Assembly: GCF_002237595.1 (NCBI RefSeq) | Contig: NZ_CP022529.1 | Coordinates: forward strand, 3,844,001 to 3,908,000 | Length of the DNA stretch: 64,000 bases | Source of the DNA: Labrenzia sp. VG12 | Lineage (GTDB): Bacteria; Pseudomonadota; Alphaproteobacteria; Rhizobiales; Stappiaceae | Reading direction: 5' to 3' | Part shown: positions 17,139 to 26,396 of the stretch, piece by piece | How positions within the stretch are numbered: position 1 is the stretch's first letter | How the letters are laid out: the number at the start of each line of letters is the position of its first letter | Position numbers and translations under genes: made by a program | The notes under the pieces: generated by a model | The model's database searches: none | Told to the model about the DNA's origin: nothing | Seen by the model: only the letters and a program-made list of their open reading frames with translations

Positions 17139-17159
17139 TAAACTACACAGTGCAGTTTA
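17139..17159. promoter_or_regulatory. Operator 1: 21-bp near-perfect palindrome before the molybdenum hydroxylase operon
   Basis: TAAACT at 17139-17144 pairs with AGTTTA at 17154-17159, and the inner CAC/GTG halves (17146-17148, 17150-17152) also match. Only two paired positions break symmetry. It lies 44 bp before the 2Fe-2S subunit start, a typical place for a TetR operator. Confidence 0.75.
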
Positions 17160-17176
17160 ATCACTGGCTGCGCGTC

Positions 17177-17213
17177 TGTAAACGCCCTAGTTTACATAGG
17201 GCGCGTTTTTTGG
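17177..17213 (+). promoter_or_regulatory. Operator 2 overlapping a terminator-like hairpin before the TetR gene
   Basis: TGTAAAC (17177-17183) and GTTTACA (17190-17196) form a perfect 7-6-7 palindrome sharing the TAAAC half-site with operator 1. Overlapping it, CGCCCTA (17183-17189) pairs with TAGGGCG (17197-17203) and is followed by CG and six Ts (17206-17211), an intrinsic-terminator shape in the TetR leader. Both foldings use the same bases. Confidence 0.6.
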
Positions 17214-17276
17214 GATGAAAGAGCGGGGGCTCAGATACCTGAGAGAAAGGCAATTTCGCAGAGAACCGGGAAAGAC

Positions 17277-17879
17277 ATGTCCGTATCCGACCAGAAAAAA
17301 AAGCAGATTGTTGAGGCGGCCATCGCTGAATTCCAGGAAAAGGGCTACGCGGGCGCCAGCATGGACCGGATTTCCGAACGGGCCCAGGTGTCCAAGCGCA
17401 CGGTCTACAATCACTTCGACAGCAAGGAAGTGCTGTTCAAGGCGATCAACCAGTGCCTGGCCGACCAGATCAATTCCGCCCTGGAACTCCCCTACGACCC
17501 GGACCTGCCGATCCGCGACGCCCTGATCCGCCTCGGCTGGGCGGAAGGCGAACTGATGATCAATCCCTGTTTCATGAGCCTTGCCCGCATGATCATGAGC
17601 GAGACCATCCGCGACCCGGAGCTTGCCGAGGACATGAACCAGCGCATGACCAAGCTGGTTGTTTTTACCGAATATGTCGAGCGGGCCACCAGGGAAGGCA
17701 AGCTCAGAACAGACAATCCGGAAGTCGCTGCCGCGCAGTTCCTCGGCCTGATCAAGTCCCGCGCCTTCTTCCCGAACATCCATATCGGCCGGGTGCCGGA
17801 GCGGGAAGAAGTTTCCAACATCATCGAGGAAAGCGTCGACATGTTCCTGGCGCGCTATGGGGTCAAAGAAACGGTCTGA
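17277..17879 (+). CDS. TetR family transcriptional regulator
   Basis: A 200-residue regulator. The N-terminal helix-turn-helix (about residues 8-55) is textbook: IVEAAIAEFQEKGYAGASMDRISERAQVSKRTVYNHFDSKEVLF. The C-terminal domain (60-200) resembles the AefR/TetR_C_7 type (FMSLARMIMSETIRDPELAEDMNQ). It is divergent from the molybdenum hydroxylase operon with two palindromes between, so it most likely represses that operon and itself, and is released by the substrate or a related compound. GGGAAAG 4-8 nt before the ATG is its ribosome site. The next gene starts within its last 23 bases. Confidence 0.9.
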   Translation: MSVSDQKKKQIVEAAIAEFQEKGYAGASMDRISERAQVSKRTVYNHFDSKEVLFKAINQCLADQINSALELPYDPDLPIRDALIRLGWAEGELMINPCFMSLARMIMSETIRDPELAEDMNQRMTKLVVFTEYVERATREGKLRTDNPEVAAAQFLGLIKSRAFFPNIHIGRVPEREEVSNIIEESVDMFLARYGVKETV

Positions 17880-19089
17880 AACTGAAGCTTCCTCCCGCAT
17901 CCCAGACCATCCATTGAGCATTCCTGCATTGAGCACACCACAGTCCGATACTCTCCTCCTCGCACCGGATCCGATCAAGGAACGGCTTCATGCATTTGGC
18001 CTGCCGACTATTTTCCTCTTCACGATTGGTGTCGGGCTGCTTCACCTGGTAAACGGCGTCAAGATAGGCTTCATGTTCTACTTGCTGGTCGGCGCCGTAA
18101 TCTACTGTTTCGGCTTTCGCCTGCTGCGTGGCATCCCTGCGGAAGGTCACCTGGAACTCACCCGCGAAGGCCTCACTCTGATTGTAGATGGCAACAAGCG
18201 CTTTCACCGTTGGCAAGACTTGTCCCGGGTGACCCTCTTGGAAAAGACCTCGCAGGATGAAAACGGCAGGGAACACGTCGTTTCCCACTTTCTTGCGGCA
18301 CGCCGCTTGAATCCTGATTGCATGGATCCTGATGGCCCGACAACGGAATACGTTGCCGATTTTCTTGTCCCCATCGATTTGTACATAACTCACCACCGTT
18401 TTTCCGGTCGAACGGAGAAACAGGAAGCTGCCTGCAAGTCGGCTCCCGACCTCGCCAACACGGTCAACGCCTGGCGAGACTTTGCCCTCAATCTGGAAAT
18501 TGGCGCGATCCCCACTCCGATTGTTCAGACTGACAATCGGAATCTGAGAGATCTTGCCCGGAAGACCTCTCCCAATGAACAGGCCAAGGCGAACGACACA
18601 AAAATTGCAATGCTGGACCGCCGCCGGAAACAGGCCTATGCGGCTCTCTGCCTCCATGCCTTTTGCAAGGAACGGGACATCAACGATCCGGCTGCGCAGC
18701 AACTGATCACCCATCTTCTCAGAGTTCTGACCAGCGCGAACTTGCCTGAATGGGAAAGCGCAGGTGCCGTCCTCGAAGTGACCGGCAGAGGTGATCCACT
18801 GCCCACCGCGCTGGTTGAACGACATTCCGACAATGACCTCACCGACTTTCAACACCTCGCGGACCTTTGCGTCGAAGTCGGTCTTGTCGACATGTATGGC
18901 GATTGCACCGATCAGCCAGACCAGTGTCTGTCCGCCTGTCTTTCCTTCCTGGAAACCCGAGCCATTCCGGCGCCCACGGTTGCGCCACTGGCGACACTTC
19001 ATAATGATGCAAAAGGATGGGGAAGCCCCATATCCGAGGCTGCATTTCAAAGGTTCCTCGGTGCGATCAGAATAGCCAATCAAGTTTGA
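17857..19089 (+). CDS. Uncharacterised membrane protein with PH-like segment
   Basis: A 410-residue product I do not recognise. Two membrane segments lie about residues 50-68 and 71-88 (LPTIFLFTIGVGLLHLV, then GFMFYLLVGAVIYCFGF). A beta-rich stretch (HLELTREGLTLIVDG...HRWQDLSRVTLLE) looks like a bacterial PH domain. The remaining 250 residues are soluble, helical and Cys-containing. The strand is chosen because these features make sense, while the opposite open frame (17863-19107) shows none. The ATG overlaps the TetR 3' end by 23 bp, so it may be translationally coupled. A later TTG near 17914 is possible. Codon use is less G+C-rich at third positions than in neighbours. Confidence 0.6.
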   Translation: MGSKKRSETEASSRIPDHPLSIPALSTPQSDTLLLAPDPIKERLHAFGLPTIFLFTIGVGLLHLVNGVKIGFMFYLLVGAVIYCFGFRLLRGIPAEGHLELTREGLTLIVDGNKRFHRWQDLSRVTLLEKTSQDENGREHVVSHFLAARRLNPDCMDPDGPTTEYVADFLVPIDLYITHHRFSGRTEKQEAACKSAPDLANTVNAWRDFALNLEIGAIPTPIVQTDNRNLRDLARKTSPNEQAKANDTKIAMLDRRRKQAYAALCLHAFCKERDINDPAAQQLITHLLRVLTSANLPEWESAGAVLEVTGRGDPLPTALVERHSDNDLTDFQHLADLCVEVGLVDMYGDCTDQPDQCLSACLSFLETRAIPAPTVAPLATLHNDAKGWGSPISEAAFQRFLGAIRIANQV

Positions 19090-19409
19090 ACGGTGAACTC
19101 CCGACACCGTATGTCACAAAAAAGAACGCTCCAGGTGAGCCAGGATTGACGATTTCTTCCAGGCTGACTGGATGATGCGAACTTGGGGTCCGGAACACCG
19201 GCCGTGCGGCAGTGAAACACTGCCACCCGCACCGCCTCTTTCTTGTCATCCCCGCGAAGGCGGGGACCCAGTAACCGCCAGATTCATTGATTGTCTCCCG
19301 CCGCTGCAGCGTACTGGATCCCGGATCTCCGCTGCGCTGCGTCCGGGATGACAAAATCGGAGGGGAGTAACGCGTGTTGTCCGCACAGAAGGCTTGCTGT
19401 GCCGCCGCA
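19090..19409. repeat. Intergenic region with palindromic repeat, copy A (19243-19354)
   Basis: 320 bp without a gene. The repeat starts TTGTCATCCCC at 19243 and ends GGGATGACAA at 19354, so its ends are inverted copies. Inside are two stem-loops: CCCCGC/GCGGGG at 19250-19266, and GGATCCCGGATCTCC with GCTGCGCTGCGTCCGGGA at 19315-19348. The same layout recurs at 31084-31206, 34998-35179 and 37994-38146. Confidence 0.75.
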
Positions 19410-20975
19410 TCACCCCTTTTCGGCAACCGGCTTTTCCAGCAACTGGCCCCAACGTGTCCGCTCCGCCATCTGCTCGCGGGTCTTGTCCGAGATCAGGCCC
19501 TTGACGTTTTCCGGCACCCAGCCCCCGCCGAGCCCCTTGTAGACCGCGATCAGGTTGGTGAGCACATTCGCTTCCGCCGCGATCAGCCGCTCTTCGGCGA
19601 CCAGCAGGCTCTTCTGGGCGTCGACCACCCGGTTATAGGAGGCCGTGCCGTCCTCATATTGGGCATCGACCTCGCCGACCGCTTCGCGCGCCGCCCGGAC
19701 GCTGCGACGCAGATAGACCGCCTGCTGCTTGGAGCGCAGAAAACCCGTCAGCGCATTTTCCACTTCCGAATAGGCGGACAGCACCGTGTTTTCATAGTTG
19801 AGCAGGGTTTCCTGGAACTTGGCGTCCTGCACCCGGACATTGTTCTGGATACGGCCGTAATTCAGGAAATTCCAGGAAAAGCCAGGATTGATGAACCCCG
19901 CCGTGGTGCCGTTGTTGAAGAGATTGGAAAAATCATCTGCCCGGACGCCGATCGCGCCGGAGATGGTGAAGGCCGGAAAGAGATCCGCCTTGGCAACGCC
20001 GATCTGGGCTGACTGGGCTGCCGCCACATATTCCGCGTAGCGAATGTCCGGCCGGCGGCGCAGCATGTCTGCCGGCACACCGATGGCAACTTCGGCCGGC
20101 ACGCGCGGAAATCTTGCCTTTGAACCGATCCGCGATTTCATGCTGCCAGGCGCTTCGCTCACAAGCAGGCTGAGTGCGTTCAAGGCCTGGGCGAGTTCGG
20201 CTTCATAGCCTGGAATGCTGGACAGCGTGTTGTTGTAGAGGACCGTCGCCTCGTTGACGTCGAGCTTGGTCGCCGCACCGTTTTCCAGCCGCAACCGTGT
20301 GATGTCGAGCGACTTCTTCTGCAGGGCCGCATTGCGACGCGCCGCGGCAATCAGCTGCTGCAATTCACGCACGGTGATATAGGTTGCGGCAATGTCGCCG
20401 GTCAATGTCACCAGCGCATCGTCGTAGGAGGCAATGCTGGCTTTCAGATTGGCGTCCGCCGACTGGACATCCCTGCGGATCTTGCCCCAGATATCGATTT
20501 CCCAGCCGGCATCGAAGCCGACATCGACCCGGGTGATGTGATCGTTGACGAGACCGATCCGTTCCAGGTCGCGGACAAACGGATCCTTGGCACTGAAGCG
20601 GATGCTTTTGGAGCTGCCGTTGATTTCCTGCACCTGCGGGAAGAGCTCGCCCCGCGCGATGCCGAGCTGCGCCCTTGCCTGATAGACCCGGACACCGGCC
20701 GCCTGCAGACCGACATTCTGGCGGTAGGCCTCAGCTATCAGGCTGTTGAGCGTGTCATCCCTGAAGACATGCCACCACGGCACGGAATGCGCGCTGCGAC
20801 TGGTGAAGCCGGTGCGGCTGTCAACGGGAAGGTTGGCGCCCTTGCTCCAGCTGTCGAGCACAGGCGCATCCGGCCGCTCGAAATCCGGCCCCACCATGCA
20901 GCCACCGACAAGCAGCGCGCTGCCAAGAATTGCCCATCTTGCCGTTTTCTGAAAAAGCCCCATCCCCACACTCAC
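19410..20975 (-). CDS. NodT/TolC-type outer-membrane efflux lipoprotein
   Basis: A 521-residue outer-membrane channel component of a tripartite exporter. The lipobox LLVGGC places the lipidated Cys at residue 26. Then comes the usual MVGPDFERPDAPV start of NodT proteins. Two OEP repeats follow (about 80-270 and 290-490), with helical hairpins such as TGDIAATYITVRELQQLIAAARRNA and the second-repeat ADLFPAFTISGAIG and VLSAYSEVENAL. It would pair with the HlyD-type adaptor upstream. The start is a GTG whose GTGA overlaps the adaptor stop by 4 bp. An ATG at 20963 is possible. Confidence 0.92.
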   Translation of the reverse strand: MSVGMGLFQKTARWAILGSALLVGGCMVGPDFERPDAPVLDSWSKGANLPVDSRTGFTSRSAHSVPWWHVFRDDTLNSLIAEAYRQNVGLQAAGVRVYQARAQLGIARGELFPQVQEINGSSKSIRFSAKDPFVRDLERIGLVNDHITRVDVGFDAGWEIDIWGKIRRDVQSADANLKASIASYDDALVTLTGDIAATYITVRELQQLIAAARRNAALQKKSLDITRLRLENGAATKLDVNEATVLYNNTLSSIPGYEAELAQALNALSLLVSEAPGSMKSRIGSKARFPRVPAEVAIGVPADMLRRRPDIRYAEYVAAAQSAQIGVAKADLFPAFTISGAIGVRADDFSNLFNNGTTAGFINPGFSWNFLNYGRIQNNVRVQDAKFQETLLNYENTVLSAYSEVENALTGFLRSKQQAVYLRRSVRAAREAVGEVDAQYEDGTASYNRVVDAQKSLLVAEERLIAAEANVLTNLIAVYKGLGGGWVPENVKGLISDKTREQMAERTRWGQLLEKPVAEKG

Positions 20976-22123
20976 ACGTCGAACGGCACGATGAAATTGA
21001 CCCAGGTATAGAGCCGCATGTTGACCCGCCGCAGCACGGCCACCCAGTCGCCGCCGCCACCGGTGTAGATCGCCGCGGCACCATGGGCGCCGGCCGGATA
21101 GCGCTTCAGCGCCGGATCGTCATCGAGATGGATTTCCACCGCGAAACGCCCCTGCGGGCTCATGAAGATGAATTCCGGCACCCGACCCCGCGGAATGATC
21201 TGCCCCTGGCCGGTGCCGTCCCAGATCGAGGTCACCTTGCCGGTGAAGATCTGGCCCGGATAGATATCGAGCGCGACTTCCACCGGCATGCCCGGCTCCA
21301 CGAATTTCAGGTGTTCCTGATAGAAGGTCGCCAGAAAGTAGGGATCGGCGTCCGCCACGAAGGCGGCGATCGAACCGACCCGGAACCCGCCAACCACGAG
21401 GCCCGGTCGCGCCTGCTGCGAGATGATCACTCCGTCTTCGGGGGCGTAGATCGTGGTCTGATCGACATAGTATTGTGCCTGGTCGACCTGCGCCTGCGCA
21501 GCGGCAACCTGGGCGTTGACCCCGTCATATTGCGCATCGGCGGCAAGCTGCGCCTTTTTCAAATTAGCTTCACCCTCCGCGACCTGGGCCTGGGCTGCTG
21601 CCAGCTGCGCCGACCATTTGTCGAGCGTTTCCTGTTTTGCACCACCACGCGGCACCAGATCCGTATAGCGCTTGACCTGCTCGGACGCATATTGCTCGTT
21701 GGCCTCGGCCTGCAACAGGGCATCCCGCGCCACTTCGATGTCTTCCTGAAGGATCAGCGCATTTTGCTGCGCACTTGCCAGGTTTGCCTGCGCTTCCAGG
21801 AGCTGGGCTTCATACAGCGTTTTTTCGAACTGGTAGAGCTTGTCGCCCTTCTTGACCTTCTGGTTCTGCGCGACAAACACTTCTTTCAGAACTGTCGGGT
21901 GCGGCAGGCGCGGTGCTATCTGGATCGTCTGCCGGATCACGTGACCGTCAATCGTGTAGGGGGTGAAGAAGCGCAGGAAAACAACGAGCAGAAAGAGCAC
22001 GTGGAAGCCCACCCAGAACGTGACCACGCCCCAGGCGATGTTGAATTTCAGCCATTGAAACTTGTAGAAAACCAGCCACGCGAACAGCGCATAGGCCGCC
22101 AGGATCAGAAGCGCGATGGTCAT
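20972..22123 (-). CDS. HlyD/EmrA-family membrane fusion protein (YiaV-like)
   Basis: A 383-residue adaptor. Two N-terminal membrane segments (about residues 3-17 and 30-51) precede the periplasmic part. Family pieces are the first lipoyl half IAPRLPHPTVLKEVFVAQNQKVKKGDKLYQF, a long alpha-hairpin (about 115-235, Ala/Gln-rich), the second lipoyl half YAPEDGVIISQQARPGLVV, and beta-barrel segments to the C-terminus. Two N-terminal membrane segments and a DUF3302 partner are the pattern of E. coli YiaV/YiaW. It links an inner-membrane element to the TolC-like protein encoded next. No ABC or RND pump gene is in the operon. Confidence 0.88.
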   Translation of the reverse strand: MTIALLILAAYALFAWLVFYKFQWLKFNIAWGVVTFWVGFHVLFLLVVFLRFFTPYTIDGHVIRQTIQIAPRLPHPTVLKEVFVAQNQKVKKGDKLYQFEKTLYEAQLLEAQANLASAQQNALILQEDIEVARDALLQAEANEQYASEQVKRYTDLVPRGGAKQETLDKWSAQLAAAQAQVAEGEANLKKAQLAADAQYDGVNAQVAAAQAQVDQAQYYVDQTTIYAPEDGVIISQQARPGLVVGGFRVGSIAAFVADADPYFLATFYQEHLKFVEPGMPVEVALDIYPGQIFTGKVTSIWDGTGQGQIIPRGRVPEFIFMSPQGRFAVEIHLDDDPALKRYPAGAHGAAAIYTGGGGDWVAVLRRVNMRLYTWVNFIVPFDV

Positions 22124-22527
22124 GTGGTCGCCCCGCCCTCAGGCCTGGCGGGTGGCAGATCATCCGCTTCAACCTCAGACAGGGTCGCGGGCACCTCTTC
22201 TTCTTCCAAGCTGTTGGTCACCTCTGACGAGCCCTTTTCCGCCGCCGCGTCTCCCGCCACGGCAACCTTCGGCAGCTTGCGCACATCGACCGTCATGGAA
22301 TCGTGGTAGGCCCAGATCAGGGCGTGGATCCAGGGAAAGACGGTGAAGAGCCCGATCCAGCCGCCGAGTTTCACTGATTCCGCATGCGGGTGATTACGCT
22401 TTTCCGCAAGCTTGCCCGGCAGACCGCCCAATGTGATCATGGCGTAAAAAAAGGCGATCACGACCGCCAGCAGGATCACGAAGGTCAGGTAGTCGTATTT
22501 GTCCAGCTCGAAATCGATCAGGCCCAT
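22120..22527 (-). CDS. DUF3302 inner-membrane protein (YiaW-like)
   Basis: A 135-residue protein with two membrane segments (about residues 14-33, LTFVILLAVVIAFFYAMITLGG, and 53-72, LGGWIGLFTVFPWIHALIWAY) joined by PGKLAEKRNHPHAESV, a DUF3302 pattern. The C-terminal 55 residues are acidic and low-complexity, longer than in E. coli YiaW (about 107 residues). The gene is first in an operon with YiaV-like and TolC-like genes, each overlapping the next by 4 bp. The role is unknown. A helper of the adaptor or part of a small exporter is an inference from context. Confidence 0.85.
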   Translation of the reverse strand: MGLIDFELDKYDYLTFVILLAVVIAFFYAMITLGGLPGKLAEKRNHPHAESVKLGGWIGLFTVFPWIHALIWAYHDSMTVDVRKLPKVAVAGDAAAEKGSSEVTNSLEEEEVPATLSEVEADDLPPARPEGGATT

Positions 22528-22771
22528 AGCGCATCCAGCACCAACAAGTTGTTCTTTTACATCTTGTTAATACCCTCCGCTGCCTCGCGGTCAATTGCAA
22601 GCGGGATCTCAAGACCACACAGGCTGTGAACTGTCGCTGGCGTGCAACGCAACCAGCGACCATTTGAGCCGCCCGAAGGGCTTGCGCGGCGCAAAGAACC
22701 GGCTAAATTGCCGCAAATTTTCCAACCGCGCGGGCACGCGCCCCAAGAACAACGAACTGGACCTTCCCTAA

Positions 22772-23992
<1,221 letters not shown>

Positions 23993-24003
23993 GAGACCTG
24001 ACC

Positions 24004-24687
24004 ATGAACGGACCGGCGGCTGCAGCGTTGACAGAATGGCTCGCGGCCGCCGGTTTTTTGTGCCTCGGCGGTTTCAATGCGTCGGATGACATCGTCCTGC
24101 CACCGCAGACAAACGGCACACCTGCCCAGTCGCTCCTCCTGATCGGCAGCACCGGCCCCTCCGTCTGGCCGAAACTTTCGACAAGCCCCGAAGCCGCTGA
24201 TGGCGGCGCTGATCCGCTCGACCGCTACACGCGGCGTGCCCTGACGGAGATCGCGGCTGCCGAAGGCCTGGGTGTTGTTTTTCCGTTTGACGGCCCGCCC
24301 TATCACCCGTTCCAGCAATGGGCGAAAAGATGCGGCGGCTTTTCCCAAAGTCCCATGGGTGTTCTCGCGCATCATGAATTCGGCCCCTGGGCGGGCTTTC
24401 GGGCCGCCTTTCTTTCCGGTGAGCATTTGAAGTCCGAGCAGGGCACCGGCGCTTCCGGTCCCTGTGAGACCTGCCAGGACAAACCCTGCATCAACGCCTG
24501 CCCGGCCGGGGCTCTGTCCGTGGAAACCGGATATGACGTGCCGAAATGCCGGGACCATCTGTCGAAAAGCCGGGATCTCGACTGCTGGTCCGGCTGCCTG
24601 GCGCGCCGGGCCTGCCCTTTCGGCGGCGAGCATCGTCAGACGCCAGACATTGCCCGCTATCACATGGAACGCTTCGCTGCGCTCTAG
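24004..24687 (+). CDS. Ferredoxin-like 4Fe-4S protein
   Basis: A 227-residue protein. The C-terminal third carries two cysteine groups, CETCQDKPCINACPAGA (about residues 157-173) and CWSGCLARRACPFG (about 198-211), enough for one or two 4Fe-4S clusters. The N-terminal 150 residues resemble the non-cluster part of QueG-like reductases (LLIGSTGPSVWP; DRYTRRALTEIAAA), but the cobalamin-binding features are not evident. It is probably a cytoplasmic electron-transfer protein of unknown partner. The stop codon overlaps the convergent neighbour's stop on the shared CTAG at 24684-24687, leaving no space for a terminator. Confidence 0.75.
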   Translation: MNGPAAAALTEWLAAAGFLCLGGFNASDDIVLPPQTNGTPAQSLLLIGSTGPSVWPKLSTSPEAADGGADPLDRYTRRALTEIAAAEGLGVVFPFDGPPYHPFQQWAKRCGGFSQSPMGVLAHHEFGPWAGFRAAFLSGEHLKSEQGTGASGPCETCQDKPCINACPAGALSVETGYDVPKCRDHLSKSRDLDCWSGCLARRACPFGGEHRQTPDIARYHMERFAAL

Positions 24688-26108
24688 AAGTCCGGTGCGG
24701 CAGCGGACATGGAAGCGGTCAATGTCTTTGAGCTTCGTTTCGGCGAGAGGTGAAGCCAGGCCACCTTGTCGGGCTGGAACTGTTCGCGGCCGCTGCGCGT
24801 GAACAGGGGCGGGTGATGATCACCGACCAACAGGATTTCCGTGTCCCCAATGCTGTCGCTTAACGCCATGTCCCGCACTAGGTGAGACACATTCAGCCAC
24901 TGTTCGCTCATGAGACACAATTCGCGATCCTCGAACACCCCGCCATCCTCGCAGGACAAGCGCGCCGGCACCTCTCCCGGCTGAACCGGCTTGTGGGAGT
25001 TGAGCGTGAGCCAATATACGAATTTCGGCTCCCCACCGTCTTCTGCAAGATAGGCTTTAACCGCCTCTGCCACATCGCCGTCGCACAGGCCGCGAAAGGT
25101 CAGTCCGCAGTGACGACGTGCGTCGCCAGGCGGAAGGCCTGCATTGTTTTCCAGAAAATAGAGCTCCTGAAACCCGATTTTGGGAAACCAGTCCACACGC
25201 TCGAAGAACGTTTGGGTAAAGGCGTGAAACGCTGCGGTTCTGTAACCCGCTTCAAGCGCCTGGCCAGGCAGGCAATCAGCGCCCTTTCGATCGCGAAAGT
25301 CGCGGTAGTCGGCTTTCAGATTGCAAAGCTCACGCGCCTCGCCGGACGTGGTCGACCCGAAATACCGGGTGGTCCCGCTCTTGATCTCGTACGCCTGTTT
25401 CACCTGTTCCGAGAGGAGCGGTTCCCAAACAAGTTCTTGTTTCCTGTCAGACTGGAAGGCACCAAGACCCTCGACCATGACGACCAGGACGTTCGGTTGA
25501 CGCGGTTGGTCCAGACGGCTGGCCAGTTCCGAGTGTATGCTGGCTGCGTCGTCGACCGGAACAAAGCGTTCTGTAAACTGAGCGGCAAAACCCATTGATT
25601 TCTGCGGCGTCAGGTTGATCCACCAGTCGACGGCAACAAAACCCAGCAGCACGATAGCAAAGGGCGCCAACCTGATTTTGTGGCGACACCTGCTCAGCTT
25701 GCGAACGGTTTGAAAGGTCATCCAGAAGGAACAGGCCAGGGCCATTCCCACCCCGAGATAGAGCAGCGATTGCATCACGCTCAGATTGCCGGCATAGCGC
25801 AGCGAGTCCAGCAACATGGCCAAAGGCATCTGAAAGTACAAGGAGACAAAGATAAGAGCGTCGAATATGAAAACAAAAAGAAGCACGAAAAAGAAAACCC
25901 CTCTTCTCAGAAGAAGCCCAGAAACAACGGCTATTGAGAGCAAAACGATTGAAATCGTCCTTACCGGACTAAAGAAGAAATACATAAAGATGTATATTAT
26001 ATTTGAAAACAGCAGGGGAAGAATCGCAAATAATACAGTCTCCTTGGAAATCCAGTTTCTTTGCTTCAATGCACTTGCGAAATCGCGAAAAAGTTGCATA
26101 CTGGTCAC
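24684..26108 (-). CDS. LtaS-like membrane phosphotransferase (sulfatase-fold), copy 1
   Basis: A 474-residue membrane enzyme of the alkaline phosphatase/sulfatase superfamily. Five hydrophobic segments occupy about residues 24-165, and the catalytic domain follows. Metal and nucleophile positions match LtaS logic: Glu213 in VMVEGLG, Thr254 in STTSGE (like the GKTSDAE nucleophile of LtaS), and a late VGDHHPP. Several Cys pairs (ELCNLK, ADCLPG, HCGL, GLCDG) suggest disulfides in a periplasmic domain. Such enzymes move glycerol-phosphate or phosphoethanolamine onto glycans. The acceptor is unknown. The first 50 codons are AT-rich. The next gene upstream is a paralogue. Confidence 0.82.
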   Translation of the reverse strand: MTSMQLFRDFASALKQRNWISKETVLFAILPLLFSNIIYIFMYFFFSPVRTISIVLLSIAVVSGLLLRRGVFFFVLLFVFIFDALIFVSLYFQMPLAMLLDSLRYAGNLSVMQSLLYLGVGMALACSFWMTFQTVRKLSRCRHKIRLAPFAIVLLGFVAVDWWINLTPQKSMGFAAQFTERFVPVDDAASIHSELASRLDQPRQPNVLVVMVEGLGAFQSDRKQELVWEPLLSEQVKQAYEIKSGTTRYFGSTTSGEARELCNLKADYRDFRDRKGADCLPGQALEAGYRTAAFHAFTQTFFERVDWFPKIGFQELYFLENNAGLPPGDARRHCGLTFRGLCDGDVAEAVKAYLAEDGGEPKFVYWLTLNSHKPVQPGEVPARLSCEDGGVFEDRELCLMSEQWLNVSHLVRDMALSDSIGDTEILLVGDHHPPLFTRSGREQFQPDKVAWLHLSPKRSSKTLTASMSAAAPDF

Positions 26109-26396
26109 CTAAAATATGAATTTGCAATCACCTCCCCCGATCTAGCAACCAAAAGTTTAGTATTGGTGAATCTCGCGATAAAATTGTATCGCTGATTGCA
26201 TGATCTCACGCTATCCGCCACCTGAGGAAGCGGGCCGCCATAGCGGCCACGCCCCTGTCAGCAGGATTGGCCGTCACGTTCGTGAGACAAGGTCCTGAAA
26301 ACACGTGCGGCCGCCATCAGACGGCGACCGGCAGACGTGACAAACATTCATGATGAGAAAACGGGAACAGGTGTCCGGCGCACCGGAGACAGCCCT
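26109..26396. other. Spacer between the two LtaS-like genes
   Basis: 288 bp. The part next to the copy 1 start (26109-26210) is AT-rich and probably holds its promoter. 26230-26330 is G+C-rich. I see no gene. An open plus frame from 26337 lies mainly opposite copy 2 and is rejected. Confidence 0.45.

Noticed and set aside
14585..17218. A very long plus-strand open frame (877 codons) opposite the molybdenum hydroxylase operon
   Set aside because: Its translation has no family pattern, while the minus strand encodes clear Tat, molybdopterin and 2Fe-2S motifs. High third-position G+C keeps the opposite frame open.
17863..19107. A minus-strand frame of similar length opposite the unrecognised membrane gene
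   Set aside because: It lacks membrane helices or domains. The plus frame has two helices and a PH-like segment, so it is preferred.
19243..19354. CRISPR array from the repeated palindromes
   Set aside because: There are no regularly spaced direct repeats with unique spacers. The units are single palindromes.
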